A stretch of DNA of 5,641 bases from Anaerolineae bacterium (GTDB lineage: Bacteria; Chloroflexota; Anaerolineae; 4572-78; NAK82), in the NCBI GenBank assembly GCA_030597485.1, contig JAUVRU010000177.1:1-5641 (forward strand), in the 5' to 3' direction. The translations under genes and the position numbers were made by a program. This document shows positions 5,442 to 5,641 of the stretch, piece after piece. Under the pieces are notes generated by a model that did no database searches, had not been told where the DNA came from, and worked only from the letters and a program-made list of their open reading frames with translations. The stretch's first letter is position 1. Each line of letters starts with the position of its first letter.

Positions 5442-5641
5442 TTCGACTCCAACCATGGGCACAAGTTCTCGTCGGACACGTCCTCCGCAACGAACTCGCG
5501 GTCGCGCCGAATCCGCCGCAGCCTGGTCTCGATGCCGGCCTCGTCCACCAACTGCATTGCCCGTGCTGCTTCACCTCTTGAAATTCCCGAACAACCAATA
5601 TACAATAGAGCCTCCGCTACGAAAGACACGAACTTGAGCAG
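5345..5641 (-). CDS. Unrecognised partial ORF entering from the right edge
   Basis: An open minus-strand frame of 98 codons continues past the window edge and ends at a TAG at 5345-5347. The upstream part (LLKFVSFVAEALLYIGCSG, ISRGEAARAMQLVDEAG, IETRLRRIRRDREFVAEDVS) has the alternating hydrophobic and charged composition of a real helical protein. From about base 5470 to the stop the composition becomes odd (LESKRTMGGGLSGPC, PSTWLSPRTGRPWLP), and a WD40-like blade appears in a different frame over the same bases. The simplest reading is a gene broken by a frameshift or recombination near 5440-5470, with the C-terminal part continuing in the WD40 frame. I recognise no family for the N-terminal part. 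Confidence 0.35.
   Translation of the reverse strand: MLKFVSFVAEALLYIGCSGISRGEAARAMQLVDEAGIETRLRRIRRDREFVAEDVSDENLCPWLESKRTMGGGLSGPCIMGMEPSTWLSPRTGRPWLP
5430..5459. repeat. Perfect 8-bp inverted repeat
   Basis: CCCATGGT (5430-5437) and ACCATGGG (5452-5459) face each other across 14 bases. There is no T-tract on either side, so it does not look like a terminator. It falls in the zone where the two minus-strand reading frames appear to exchange. Confidence 0.5.

Noticed and set aside
5496..5520. Possible second copy of the tRNA 3' end (att site) near GGTCGCGCCGAATCC
   Set aside because: It shares only scattered GC-rich bases with the tRNA T arm and acceptor; there is no continuous match long enough for an attachment-site repeat.

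Overview
The window is 5.6 kb of GC-rich bacterial DNA. It has the style of a Chloroflexota genome (Anaerolineae or Caldilineae type). That placement is inference from the permease and solute-binding-protein style, a transmembrane sortase with a long proline-rich linker, a tiny Lys/Arg-rich single-helix membrane protein, and intergenic short repeats with a TCAGCG core. No marker gene here settles the taxonomy.

Layout. Plus strand, left: the end of an OppC/DppC-type ABC permease (3-719), then a lipoprotein family 5 solute-binding protein (812-2542). These are two parts of one peptide/oligosaccharide-type importer, whose first permease and ATPases would lie outside the window. A perfectly phased 8-bp tandem repeat (2547-2600) separates them from a Nudix hydrolase (2618-3217). 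A possible terminator hairpin (3250-3291) lies between the Nudix gene and a convergent gene.

Minus strand, middle: a 79-aa membrane protein (3310-3549) and a 320-aa sortase (3767-4729). The sortase has a near-consensus sigma70-type promoter (4828-4856). Its catalytic His, Cys and Arg are all visible, but no substrate with a sorting signal is in the window.

Right end: an 8-unit, 7-bp degenerate repeat (4883-4938), a strong extended -10 promoter (5013-5041), and a tRNA-Val(CAC) gene (5057-5130) with two departures from the canonical sequence. About 110 bp beyond the tRNA 3' end the sequence turns into gene debris. It holds a well-initiated 36-codon ORF that looks like the start of a tyrosine recombinase, run into antisense WD40-repeat coding sequence, and an unrecognised partial minus-strand ORF that leaves the window. 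This looks like the edge of a decayed tRNA-associated insertion and is the most unusual part of the window.

I see no CRISPR array, intact transposase or recognisable defence system. The main items of interest are the tRNA-side junction, the 7/8-bp intergenic repeats (one fragment of which supplies a stop codon), the G9 tract in the sortase gene, and the sortase's cytoplasmic N-terminal domain.
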